Positions 9,640 through 20,070 of a stretch of DNA of 64,000 nt are shown here, one piece after another (position 1 is the first letter of the stretch; every line of letters starts with the position of its first letter). A model generated the notes under the pieces. It saw nothing but the letters and a program-made list of their open reading frames with translations. It was not told where the DNA came from and made no database searches. Source of the DNA: Hyaloperonospora brassicae (taxonomy: Eukaryota > Oomycota > Peronosporomycetes > Peronosporales > Peronosporaceae); contig CANTFL010001465.1 in assembly GCA_947650285.1 (NCBI GenBank), positions 124,001-188,000 on the forward strand. The letters run 5' to 3'. Position numbers and translations under genes: made by a program.

Positions 9640-11975
9640 TCATGTTATAAAGCTGTTCCGTCGGGCGCTTTCCTTCGTCGTGGATGTATTATTTGCATAC
9701 GAAACACACGTATTAGCACTTATCCGCAGGATGACCTTTGCGTCCGCACTTCTGACACGTAAGTCTCTTCCAACATCCTCGATCGTCATGTCTCTTCTAT
9801 CCATAGTGCGTGCACACTGTTTGAGAATTTTCACGATCGTAGTGTCTCTCTTGATCAAGTCTCTCATTTTGAACGATCGGGTCTCGTGTCTTCTGAGCGC
9901 GATCTGCAGCTGCAGCCATGTACACATTTCGTCGATCCGAGTCAGTATCCGATCCGCCCGAATCAACTTCTGATCCACTGCTCTCGCTTTCCAAGTGGAT
10001 ATCGCTCACAGCACGGGCCGGTTTCGCTGCATTTGGGCCGCCTGTGACATAAGACGCTGTCGAAATTGATTCGACCGCATAGAGGCGCGAGCTTCTGATA
10101 CTTCCATATTTTCGCATTCTTGCATAGTTTCTTCACGGTCGTCTGCATCTCCAAGTCGTAACATCGTTAGTATTCTAGCCAGATCGCGATCGTCCAGGGT
10201 ACCAATATAATGATCACATGTTCCTTGCGGGTGGCAGACGGTCCATCTCGTATCGAGATCTTCGCTCGAATTGCGGCCACATCCAGACGGTACAAGTACT
10301 CCAATGGAGTTTTGTTCGATCGCTTACGGGCTTGGTGGTAGAGTGTGCCAACTGAAATGCCGTTCTTCCCTCCGTATTTGGCCATGAAGCCTTCCAGGAG
10401 TGCCTTCCACGAAGTCCTCGTTGAGCGACTGAGCTTGTTATACCTGTCACGCGCCGTTCCTGTAAGAAGATCGCTGAACACCAGTCACTTCTTCACTTCT
10501 GGCGCTTGATCGCGCAGGAGCGCTGACTTCACCTTACTGATCCAGATTCTGGTCCGTTTTTCATTCTTTTGTCGTCCAGCAAACTCTTTCAGTTCGGCCA
10601 TGGCAGAAGTTTGAATCCTTTGGTTAGAGAAACCACCACCATCCGATGCCGCTGCCGTCGTCACCTGCGGTGATCTCTTGCTTCCTTGGTCTCGGCGCTC
10701 ACGGCCATGGTTGTTCGATAAACTAAGACGCGATCCGTCCGACTCCATGTCAATATCCGGCATGTAGATCTCCGATTCGGGATGAAGATTAGACAATCGT
10801 CCTACGTTCATGCGGGCTTGTTCTAGCTCATATATCTTCATGGATGCTCGTAAATTGGAATTTACTTGTTCTGACTCCGCCATCTTCATAAACTGCGTTG
10901 CCGATGGCTTTCCCGCTTGCGCTTCTGCCTCATTCCGTCCGAATGTAATTCGCAACAGATTCGCGCCCTTAAGTCCTAGCAACATCCGTTGGATCTCGAG
11001 CGAATCATTCGAGTCCTCATCCGATTCCGCTGAAGCGTATCGGGACGATCCAGTGTGTTCCTCCTTGGAAAAATCGTTGATCAGCGTGAGAACTTGATCC
11101 ATCGTGGACCGCGGCGTGATCCGTTGATCCGAGGTGCCGATCGGCGGGGTCGGGTTGTCTATGGGGTCATGTATGCCTATGAGTGAGCTTAACGTCTTAA
11201 ACAGTGACTTTCCGGCAGCGATAACTACGATCGTGGTTGCATTATAGTAAATTTTATGTGTTGAACGTTCTCGCCGTAAACCCCGTCTTCTTTAGCAGAT
11301 TGATTAGACGCCGAAGCGCCTTCAACACGTTGGGAGTTAGTTTGGGCGCTTTTATCGGTCCGCGTAGCAACTCGGTCAGCTTCGCCTTTATGTTCTAAGT
11401 ACTGGATCGCTCGACAGAAGCTTATTTAGCTCCTTCAAGTGGTACGCCCGGCTCAGATCGTCTAATTGCCAATTTTTAAACTTCACTCGCGATCCACTGA
11501 CTTCGAGACTTGATCCATCGTCTTCGTCTTCACCTGGTATCCGGCTGGCTTGTTCTTGTGAAAATCGCGATCTTGTTTTGCCCAAGCCAGGTTATTAAAG
11601 TCTTCCGATCGTCTTGTCTCTCTCTTCATCATCACTGATGGTTCATTTATTATAAATGAAAATTGTTTGGGGATTTCATTTAGACTATCATCCTGCGGAT
11701 CGCGCTTTGCAGTGAGATCCGCGGTGGCCCCCAAGGGGATTCAAATGAGAGTTAAGGGTTTTTTCCTAATCGTGCGAACGGTCTTCCTCTATTCTTTTCA
11801 TGTCGTCAAATTCCATTCCAAAACTCTGACGATCCGAGGATCCTTCATTCTCACACGTCTGCGTCAATCCCTCTGCCGCTGGCGCTCCTATCCCAGGTTC
11901 AGTCTTGATCTCGACTTCTTCGCTCAGGGACTCACGGTGAAATCCCGAGTCACCAGAAGATCCGGGCAAGCGCAC
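9640..11975 (-). pseudogene. Gag of E1
   Basis: Starts near the primer-binding site (PGSSGDSGFHRESLSEEVEI near the N terminus), continues through acidic, low-complexity sequence and reaches a capsid-like domain: ELKEFAGRQKNEKRTRIWIS, FSDLLTGTARDRYNKLS, TSWKALLEGFMAKYGGKN, matching the pattern of the Retrotrans_gag family. A CCHC knuckle CQKCGRKGHPADKC is at 9716-9757. Here the Trp of TSWKAL is intact, whereas L and R have TGA, but E1 has its own TGA after EVKK (about 10485). Right of about 10654 the sequence departs from L and R. Confidence 0.8.
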
Positions 11976-11978
11976 GAT
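11961..11978 (-). promoter_or_regulatory. Primer-binding site of E1 (degenerate)
   Basis: In sense, the 18 bases after the 5' LTR read TCGTGCGCTTGCCCGG and on, where L has TGGTGCGCGTGCCTGG and R TGGTGGGCGAGCCCGG. The leading TGG that pairs with the tRNA CCA end is lost. I cannot name the tRNA. Confidence 0.5.
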
Positions 11979-12998
11979 TTTGGTGGAGTGGTGATTACAA
12001 TTTTCCTGTGATCCCGACTCTCCACTGGCGCCTGGAAGAACGACTAACGGAGGGGGTACCCGGATTCCGTGCTCTGTATGTTCTTGCGTACCTTGTGTAC
12101 CCGTCGGTGGGTCGGGTTTCGCTCTTCTTGGTGGACTTGAGATGAAGCTGAACTTGACCGTCTTAGGTATAGGTGTTGATCGGGTGGAAATGCCTCACTC
12201 GGTCAAACGTAGGTGCGGATCGCGTGGAAATTCTTCATTCTATCGCTTGTAACTTGGGCGCTCTCCCATATTCGCCTTTGCCAGGGGTGATTCTTGATAC
12301 GCGAGCCTTCTGACCACTTGAGCCGTCTCGAGATCTTGAATCTGAACCGTAGGGTTCACTGCATCCTATCGCAGTTGAGGGGGGGGGGGTAGAGAATTGA
12401 CTTTCCGCCTGGCCAAACAATCCAAGGGCAAAGTTCGCTGAGACGTGGGTGACTCCCTGTTCAACGGAAGGCCAAAGATCCTGCACGGGAGAAGTCGACG
12501 CGTGTCTTTCGTTGCAAATTCAATTCTGTTCAATGTCAACCAGCCAAATCCAAACCCTATGACTATGCCTATCTGTTCGCTATGTCAACTGTTATGCACC
12601 GCCTGTCTATGTCATTCATCTCTTACCTCATGTGGTCCACAGCAGATACTACGTAGTGGATCGCCCCTTACCGAATCGTACAGTACCTGATCGCAGAGTA
12701 CCAGATTGCAGTGTACCAGATTGCAGAGTACCGGATCGCAGAGTACCTTGGTAATCCAAAACTGCGATCGTGGATCGCGATCGATCAATCGTCGATACTT
12801 GACTATACTCCTTCTTTACCGATAGATGGGTCACTCTGCATAATTTCCACAGTCAATCCTGTCACCCAGTCGTATGACACCATTATGCGTGCTAACGCGC
12901 CCATCTCCATACGCGCTCCACCATTAAAATTGAATTTCGCACTTAAGGCGGATCGTGCGATCCACACTTCCGTCATTCTTCCTTCGCGCTTCTCCAGA
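11979..12998 (-). repeat. 5' LTR of E1
   Basis: Matches 2803-3821 with very few differences, including the 15-bp array (about 12667-12750) and the conserved stretch ATCTGCTGTGGACCACATGA (on the opposite strand). The sense start is changed to TCTGGAGAAG. Promoter and transcription start must lie here, but I could not place a TATA box or initiator with confidence. Confidence 0.87.
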
Positions 12999-13130
12999 AA
13001 TGCACTGGGTTTTTGCGCTCAGAAGCTTGCAGCTGAAGCGATTGATAACAAATGACGCGCTATGCGCCATCTGCATCGAACTGCATTAAAGTACAGCCAA
13101 TTGTAAAATGCTGACCTCTCAGACCAAATG
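12999..13130 (-). pseudogene. RNase H, N-terminal part, of element X
   Basis: In sense: LMQFDADGA, a stop, then VICYQSLQLQASERKNPVH, the first half of the RNase H continued at 2802 after the E1 insertion. The region just before is frameshifted and the first catalytic Asp motif is lost. It continues the RT frame of X. Confidence 0.75.
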
Positions 13131-14085
13131 AAATGGTCTATCCTGATCTGCAATCGCCAGTATGGGAGATTGCGTCAAGCTTTTCTTGATACCCTCAAAG
13201 GAACCCTGACAGGCAGCGTTCCATGACCAATTTACATATATCTTGAGCAAACAAGAAAGATGCGCAGTCATCTTGGCGCAGTTGCGCGAGTACTTGTGCA
13301 AGTACGCCGCTAGCCTAAGGGACATTCTTAGTCCCTTGACATCGTGTGGCACGGGCCAGACGGTTATCGCCTTGTTCTTTTCAGGATCAGGGCGTACGCC
13401 GTGTTTACCCAAGATGCACCCAAAAAGTAGTAATTCGCTAGCCCCGAATACACTCTTCTTGAGATTGGCGTACAGCTGATGCGAAAGCATTAGTTGAAGA
13501 ACCTGACGAACGAGTGTTCTATGAACATCGACGTTCTTCTTTCCATTTATTTTCCGGCAATGGAAGAACACATCGTCAAAGTAACTCGGTGCAAAATCTT
13601 GCACCGGTCTCAAGAGATGGGTGACACATCTGTTGAATGTTGAAGGTGAGTTACTTCGTCTATGTGGCATCATTAGCTACTCCCACAGCATACCACTGGG
13701 GGTGCTCACTGCTGCGTACGGGATGTCCCGCTAACGCCTGAGGATCTGTTGGAACCCATCCATCAGATCCATGGACGAAAAGATGGTACTCTTTGACATA
13801 CCATCTATGATTACGTCCTTCCTCAGTATAGGCGTCTGAGCCGGTACCATTGCAGCATTCAAATTTTTGAATGCGCGCACTATCCGCCACCCTCCTGTGG
13901 CCTTTCGCACACAGAAGGTCGGAGAGAATTGAGGGGATGTTGATTCTCTCACATGGCCCGCTGCTAAGCGATCGGCAAAGAACTTGTCGATCGCTATCAC
14001 TTGTTCACGAGGCAGTGGCCACTGCTTCGTGACACAATACTTCGAGCCCGGTTTGAGCTCGATTTCGTGTCGAGCGCCTTTGTCC
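13119..14085 (-). pseudogene. Reverse transcriptase of element X
   Basis: Blocks in order: RHEIELKPGSKYCVTKQWPL, RESTSPQFSPTFCVRKATGG, TPILRKDVIIDGMSKSTIFS, SSMDLMDGFQQIL, then a stop (13731-13733), DIPYAAVSTPSGMLWE, a second stop where Trp is usual, MMPHRRSNSPSTFNRCV, and the active site SYFDDVFFH (YFDD at 13572-13583). All blocks are in one frame with protease, so only the two stops and some substitutions separate it from an intact RT. The codons for QWPL form a perfect palindrome CAGTGGCCACTG, part of the hairpin pattern of X. Confidence 0.87.
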
Positions 14086-15371
14086 TTAGGCAACTCATAA
14101 GGCACGGATTCAGGGAACACATCCTTGATTTCGATCAAATCCTCATACAAAGGATTTGTATGAAGCAACTGCCAGGTTTGAGACGTGTATTTCTCAATCC
14201 GAGTCTTCTCATCGAGGACACTTTCGTCCATCGATGAGCTGCTAAGAACCCGTTCGTTCTCAGCAAATACTGTCGCCGACCTAATATCGGCCACATACTC
14301 ATCCTCTGTGACGAGTATGCAGATCTGCTTGACTTTGCCACTACGCAGATCACTCAAGAACCGTTTCGGATCTAGCGTTGGCAACTGAGATATCTCCGAA
14401 GTTAACTTCGGAGGCACAATCAGATCAAGCGTATAAGCGCCTACGCTTGATCCGTCATTAACCAAGACGTTCAACGTCTCGGTTAGTTCCTGGGAACTTC
14501 TTTCCACAGGTTGCTGAGGTCCTGATCCCTCAGCAAGTGACTCTTGAGGAATTCCTTCCTCACGTACGTGGGGACTTATTCCCTCGACGTCTTCTGACTG
14601 TGGCTGTGCAACCACAGTCAGGTACCGATCCTCTACGGTCGACTCTCCAGTCGACCTAGGATTTCCATGTTGCCCTTTGGGGGCAACAGGTTTTTTCTGT
14701 CTAAGATGCTGCCCGCTATGCATGCATCCATGTCCCGGTCCACTCGAATTATTCGAGTGGTGGACCTTCGGCGCAGCCTGTACTCCTGTACAGCCGCCGG
14801 GAGCTTGCTCCACAGTGTAGTGATCAACTACACTGTGATCTTGTGCAGTCGTGCTAACAACCGTACCGCAAGTGAGACCATCGCACTCACTCGCATAACA
14901 TCCACACGCTTGTGGACGCTCCAAGATGTTCATCAGATGGCCATCTAATGAACAAGCGGCAGGCATCTTCACGGATCGATGCTGCCAGCTCACCCTTGGC
15001 TCGTACTTTCTCAGCCAAGGTAATCCCAGGATGACATCAAATTTGTCGTCCAGATCTAGTACGATGAAGTCATCATCGTACTGTTCGCCCTCTAACGTGT
15101 AGTGTTTTCCTACTACACGTTTCTCAATGGTAATCGATGCGCCTGTTGCAAGGCGCACCGTCATCCTTGTGAGGGGAATGTTGCGCTCAACGAACTTAAG
15201 CCTACGACCCTCTTGTGACTGGCGACGAACAAAGTTGTTCAACGCCCCACAGTCTACTAGGGCACGAAACGACAAATCATTTGTCGCTTCCAACTTCAAG
15301 GTGATGAGCGAAACGTCATCACCAGGTGCAGAGACACACAATGATTGTGTATCTGGAGCAACTTTCGTCAA
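14086..15371 (-). CDS. Protease and protease-RT linker of element X (open)
   Basis: An uninterrupted frame of 546 codons (13731-15371) starts with a retropepsin domain. The active site reads ALVDCGALNNF (DCG at 15246-15254), a Cys where Ser or Thr is usual, and the second motif is DVILGLPWL. It is followed by about 270 residues of linker rich in Gln, Ser, Pro and Glu, then enters RT. Codons for the linker are packed with short perfect inverted repeats (14394-14837). I chose Met 15371 as the first in-frame Met after gag; in the element the protein was probably part of a Gag-Pol fusion. Role: polyprotein maturation. Confidence 0.8.
14394..14837. repeat. Cluster of twelve perfect short hairpins in element X
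   Basis: Inverted repeats follow one another: CTCCGAAGTTAACTTCGGAG (14394-14413, a 20-bp perfect palindrome), 11-bp arms at 14423-14452, 7-bp arms near 14465-14479, 7 bp at 14513-14534, 7 bp at 14545-14562, CACGTACGTG at 14561-14570, 10 bp at 14594-14621, 8 bp at 14637-14656, 8 bp near 14668-14688, 10 bp at 14740-14760, 6 bp near 14778-14793, 10 bp at 14811-14837. Loops are 0-8 nt. All lie within coding sequence. Confidence 0.9.
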
Positions 15372-15421
15372 GAGATTTGCAAATTCTCCTGAGGTTGCTG
15401 GATCAGTAGGGCGCTCCGCCC

Positions 15422-16330
15422 CTACTGACCCCGACCATTTTTTGATGGTCCGTCTCGCTGTTGCGGCTTCGCAACAGCTCTGGACCCACGCCGATTGCCC
15501 CTTTTGGCAAATGAGCGACCATTTCGCTCAGTACTGCTAGGTACTGAGTGAGGGGCACTACACTCGTATGCGTAGTGTCCTAGCTTCTGGCAGCGGTTGC
15601 ACTTCTGTAATCGCTTGTTGCCCAAAGATCAAGGTCTCTTGCTCTCAATAAAACAGAGGTACATTGGTTCTGGACCTGTAGTCTCTTGTCGTCTAGGTGG
15701 ACAAAAAGAGCTCGAGCTAGTATGAGCCTGTCTCATGCTGAAATATTCCTGTTTTGCATCTGCGATCGCTTGTTAAACCGTATCCAGCTCCAAACGGAAC
15801 AGACGGTTCCTGACGGGCCCCTATAAGAGCCCTTCCATGAACACAGTAATCAACGTGCGTTTATCAGCTGGGTTAGCAGTTATACTACTCGCTAGGAGTC
15901 GTATATGCTGAGCATAAGCGTGCACATCACGCTTACCCTCCTTGAGTTTCAGGAGCTTAGATCGAGCCCTGAACTCAGCCTGAGGCGTTTCAAACGTCTG
16001 TTTGAGCCGAGCCTTGAAGAATTCGAGCGACTAAAAAGCATATGGGTCGCTCATCTCCAGCTCTAAGGCCCAATTATTGGCACGTCCTGCCAAGTGGGCT
16101 ATAGAAAATGTTAGTTTAATATGATTATCGTCGATCCTACATGCTCGTATGTCTCTGTCTAATTCGACAAACCATAACAATGGAGAGTCTTTCTCGAATC
16201 CTCTGTACTTGGAGATTTAAACCTACAAGCTTTCAGGACGACTCGTGTGTGTCGTTCCGCCCACAGCAGCATTGAATTGCTGCTGTCTCAATAGCTCTGT
16301 CCGTTGAGGACCTAATTCTTTTAACTGCTC
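15422..16330 (-). pseudogene. Gag of element X
   Basis: A Retrotrans_gag-like domain is read as IAHLAGRANNWALELE, LEFFKARLKQTFETPQAEFR, LLKLKEGKRDVHAYAQHIRL and GPVRNRLFRLELDTV, interrupted by about four stops, then an open part (15422-15625) with the CCHC knuckle CNRCQKLGHYAYEC (15560-15601) and a basic Arg/Gly-rich tail. Gag forms the virus-like particle and binds the RNA. Right of about 16330, up to the LTR, the frame is decayed and may include the Gag N terminus and leader. Confidence 0.8.
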
Positions 16331-16607
16331 AGCCTGTTGAGAGCGTTGCTGGTGGAGCAATGCTACCCTTTATTTATCGGCGACATGTTCATTTTGAATG
16401 AGCCTGGCTTCATCGGCATGCTGTTGTCTCTGTCAAGAGACTCCAACACGACGAAAATGGCGGTTTCGCCTACGTTAAAACTCATGCGTTCTACCACCCT
16501 CCTTTTAATGTCATTCAAATAGTTAAATCCTTTACGCGTGGCATGATATATATACTCGTCATTGATCATGTTCATATCAGATGAGGTGGTTGTGGTCGCC
16601 GGGCGGA

Positions 16608-16625
16608 CTACTAAGTGCTACTAGG
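16608..16625 (-). promoter_or_regulatory. Candidate primer-binding site of element X
   Basis: Sense sequence after the LTR is CCTAGTAGCACTTAGTAGTC. It resembles the same place in Y (CTTGGAAGCACTCGTAGTC), so a shared tRNA primer is likely. The tRNA is not identified and the TGG is lost in X. Confidence 0.4.
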
Positions 16626-17062
16626 TGAAAAGGGGCGCTCCCTAGCGTCAATTCAATGCAAGGTTGTGTGACCCGACGTTACGTACACGTGGCGCGGAAG
16701 CGCAGCGAAGTAGACAGAACTTGAAATCTTTATCAAGGTGAAAAAGTAGAATTGTTAATCAAAATAGTTAAGCTTCTTACTAAATCATCATTCGTCTTAA
16801 TCAAACTATACAAAACTACCATCTCCTATGTGAAACTCTTGCTCACCACCCATTGCGCGCGTCCTACGGCGATTGAAGGTTAATCTGATTGATGGAACCA
16901 CATCTACCAAAAGTGGAGCACTCAAGAATATTACACTCGGGGGTAATTGATCCGCCAACATCACCTCATCTCGAGAGATGTTGATTGAGGGTTATTAAAA
17001 TCGATAATTTTCAAAATTAATACTTTCGATTAATTTTTATGTAACGGGCTCACTCCGTTACA
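16626..17062 (-). repeat. 5' LTR of element X
   Basis: About 437 bp. In plus orientation it aligns along its length with the solo LTR at 63218-63608: a start like TGAAAAGGGG, the middle part CACCACCCATTGCGCGCGTC, and the end TGTAACGGGCTCACTCCGTT followed by ACA. That end is itself an imperfect palindrome. No matching duplication can be checked because the other end of X is outside the window. Confidence 0.75.
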
Positions 17063-17870
17063 GGCAGGGTCGTGATTTCCCAAATAGTTCGATTGTGTTA
17101 TTTGAGCTTCTCTTAGCGTAGAATTTGATGCTATGTACCGCCGTCGTTTTGACCTATGTCAATACGAACACAGATTATGACCTAAACATAACTGATTTTA
17201 TGTTTTTGTGGTTCGAAATAATGTTAGACATAATTATCTTTTAGTTTGAGATGTTAAACGCGTCCCCGTATGTTTCTGCGATCCTAATTTGCGGGCATCA
17301 GCCGTAGGAGCTATGACGCACAATTTACTACGGTAATCGGCTCATCTGCGTTGTCGAAAGTACCCATCCGTCGTATTAAAAGAGCCGCTAGGTCAGATTT
17401 GTGGACGTCGTTATTTTCGACAAAATAAGACATCGGGTCTAACGTTCGTCAACAATATTACTTATTGGCTCATTTTTTCGTGACAAGTAATTTTCGTTGT
17501 TGTCACGCCATTTAATATTTTCACCAAAAAGGACTAGGGTCAACTTTATAATGCTTAGCTCGACCAGATTGCGACCAGATTAAGTGGTATTCTGGGCGTA
17601 CGTATGACAAAGATTATAGAGAGGAAGGCTGGTGCAATGGGGCACACTATAACCAGATAGCTAAAATAACCCCTGTACTGATGAAAGGGTAAGAGGGTGT
17701 GCTTCTAAACATCTCGTACAGTGGAACTGCAGAGAATGTGGACAATTTGAAGAAAAGTTGATCAGAAGGAAAGAAAAAAATAAAAACGATGAAACATATG
17801 CACCAAAGCCTCTTTATTAAACCCTTATTAATCCTATTAACGCTAATTACGGGGGAATAAATAAGGGATC
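17063..17870. other. No gene seen; AT-rich intergenic sequence
   Basis: Only short open frames with no recognisable motif. I see no LTR ends or tRNA-like folds. Confidence 0.5.
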
Positions 17871-17876
17871 CAATGT

Positions 17877-18060
17877 ACGTACCACACCCTTCTGTTATAT
17901 GTACCACATCTTTCTGGTAAAGGTACCACAGCCCAATATAAAGTAAATAATATATTCACAAAACATACTTTTCTGTTACATGTACCATCCTCTTTCTAAA
18001 ACAAACTAGATTTGAGAGGGTCTACATTTCTATAACGTACCACAGCCCGATTAAATCAGA
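17877..18060 (+). repeat. GTACCACA-motif repeats, possible left terminal repeat of the MULE
   Basis: The motif TACCACA recurs at about 17882, 17907, 17927 and 18044, once in each of two copies as GTACCACAGCCC. The same pattern in reverse (GGGCTGTGGT, then GTGGTATGCAT) is at 21577-21612, beyond the transposase remnant, with about 70 percent similarity over 40 bp. This would fit long degenerate terminal inverted repeats of a mutator-like element of about 3.7 kb. No target duplication was found. Confidence 0.35.
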
Positions 18061-18429
18061 TATGATTTCGTAAGACTAATTGCATGGTATCCATAATACG
18101 ACCCACATGACCCAATTGACCTTAAGGGGACCACTACACCATACCGACAAACGATTAACTGGTGCGACTTTCTCGTCGCTTCGAATAGCATGAAAAAGTC
18201 TTTAACCCCATGCATCAGCAGAAGGCTACATAGTTTAACGTGGAAGGTCGCGAGACGTTGGGAACACAACGAATGGAACGATAAAACCGAATGTCGTTCA
18301 CTGCGTACATGGTGGAGCACACAAATGGAAAGTGTAGGGTTTCATCAGTACTAGCACCTCTCTAAGTCGCTGCCAGTTACAGGCGATACTGCGACCAAAT
18401 AAGTCAGACGGACCATCCACTTTCACGGT

Positions 18430-20070
18430 TTATATTACTACACGTAACCAGGCAGCATTTAAAGATTTCGCAGCATACGCAGCGGCAAGGACCCTTAGCG
18501 ATGAGCAGCTCTTGACAGTTTAAGAGCTGTTTAAAGCAGGCGTCCAGCCCAAAGCAAATTTCACTACCCTGCACCAGATCGATTCACCCTGCAAAGCCAT
18601 CCTTCAGGATATCTATTATCTCAAGACAAAAACCACCAACGAATTTATTGGTGATCGCCTATCATTATATGCTTTATGGACATGCTGATTGAAAATAGCT
18701 ACCCAGAAATTACGTCGAGATGACTTATGAAAAGCATTCCTACCTCTTCATCTCGCCCGACTCAGCTGTAGGTATCACAAACGATAATTCTGCAAATAAA
18801 TCTTTTGGACTCCTAGTACAAAATTTTCAAGTAATGAATGTCTTAACTAAACATTATTGGCTTAACGGCAACGAAGCAGTCGTTCTCACTAGCGTACTGC
18901 TTCATGGCTCAGAGGACGTAGCATGATTATTTGTAAGTGGTTTCGCAACTTAGAGATCTTGTAAGGATGCTCAATAGATTTAGTGCTATGTTATGTGTGA
19001 CGGACAGAGATATTGCACTGATGAACGCAATTAAACGAGTTCTTACTGCCGCCTACAACTCGCTATGCATATGGCACATTACCAGAAATTTGATGGTAAA
19101 TCTGAAAAAGTAGTTTGCCACATTCAAGGGATGGAGAGACTTTATACGACACTGGTACAGGATCTGATATATGGTGACATAGGTTGATTTTGAATATGAA
19201 TGGCAAGCAATAAAGGAGAAGCATCGGTTCGTTGTCGGTACTTACCTGGATAGGACATGGCTTACGCACAAGGAGAAGTTTGTTAAGGCATTAAACGTCA
19301 TATTATACATAACAATCTACTTGTGACATAGAGAGTCGAAGGAATTCACGCAACTCGATAGATTTCGATAACTGTATCCACTAGAGATCGTAGATAGGTT
19401 TAAGACAAAATCACGCTGAACCCGTACGAAACATAAGGATCAGATCATCCGTGATTCAGCATTATAAAAGTCAAGGGTGAAATTAAGACATCAGACAGAA
19501 TTTTGGTCGGAGGTGGTAAAATAAATTACACAAGAAGATTACTAAAGACGAGTATGGTCGACATCAGCTCGCACATACAATGCCGACTGACGCCCCTGAT
19601 TGTACTAGATCTTACATGGCGAGAATGGGAATTTCGTGCTGTCAAATGATGAAGCGCATGGTGGCCAATATTATAAAGTCACAATTGATAGACTTTCGGT
19701 AGCACTGATTGCTCCAACAATCTTCTCTTGCAATGGCTGATGCCGTCCCCAACGAATAATACGATAATATAATCAGCAATATTGTGGAAAAAGGCACGGA
19801 AACCTTGCTCTAAATGAGCAACCTATTTTAGAAGATGTTAAAGTAAATTGTCGAAGGCGCTACCAATAGCTACAGTGGTTAGCGCCTCTATGGTTTGTTG
19901 GCGTAATATATCGCAGGGAATCAACAAGTTCCTTTCACGAAAGTCGACGCAGAGAGATCTTTTGGCATTTAATATGTAAAAAAGGCGGGTGCGAATACTT
20001 AAACAGCTGCAGGACGGAAGTGAAGATGCGGTGAGTGCAACGAGAAAGACCATTGTGTAAGAAACTGTCT
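18430..20070 (+). pseudogene. MULE-type transposase remnant with CCHC knuckle
   Basis: Pieces in shifting frames match the MULE/FAR1-like transposase layout: LSDEQLLTV and ELFKAGVQPKANFTTLHQID; a degraded TYKTNRF-like block; NIIGLTATKQSFSLAYCFMA; QLRDLVRMLNRFSAMLCVTD RDIALMNAI (the second catalytic Asp, codon 19003-19005); YNSLCIWHITRNLMVNLKK; WQAIKEKHRF. At 20027-20068 there is CGECNEKDHCVRNC, a CCHC knuckle as often found at the C terminus of such proteins. Many stops and frameshifts. The enzyme would have cut the element ends; now it is inactive. It is the only DNA-transposon gene I see here. Confidence 0.65.

Larger units (their letters stand above)
2803..12998 (-). mobile_element. Complete Ty3/gypsy element E1 (dual RNase H, chromodomain)
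   Basis: Two nearly identical LTRs of about 1.02 kb flank an internal region carrying, on the minus strand, gag, protease, RT, RNase H, a second RNase H, integrase and a chromodomain. The flanks are CATG on the left and AATG on the right, a probable 4-bp target duplication with one change; the two sides rejoin in the RNase H codons of X. LTR similarity points to a recent insertion, yet the coding regions hold many stops, so E1 probably moved with proteins supplied in trans or was overwritten by gene conversion. Confidence 0.85.
1..17062 (-). mobile_element. Ty3/gypsy element X (3' end outside window, nested insertions)
   Basis: From right to left the minus strand gives a 5' LTR (16626-17062), gag with a CCHC knuckle, protease, reverse transcriptase, RNase H and integrase, the Ty3/gypsy order. 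The RNase H reading stops at about 13000 and resumes at 2802, because element E1 sits inside it; a solo LTR (480-1426) interrupts the region past integrase. The 3' LTR is beyond the left edge, so length and target duplication cannot be given. The protease-RT frame is open over about 750 codons with only two stops, so X is less decayed than most elements here. The assignment rests on domain order and motifs read by eye. Confidence 0.85.

Noticed and set aside
14394..14837. Hairpins of X as transcription terminators or a CRISPR array
   Set aside because: Arms all differ in sequence, spacing is irregular, and they lie inside a eukaryotic retroelement coding frame.
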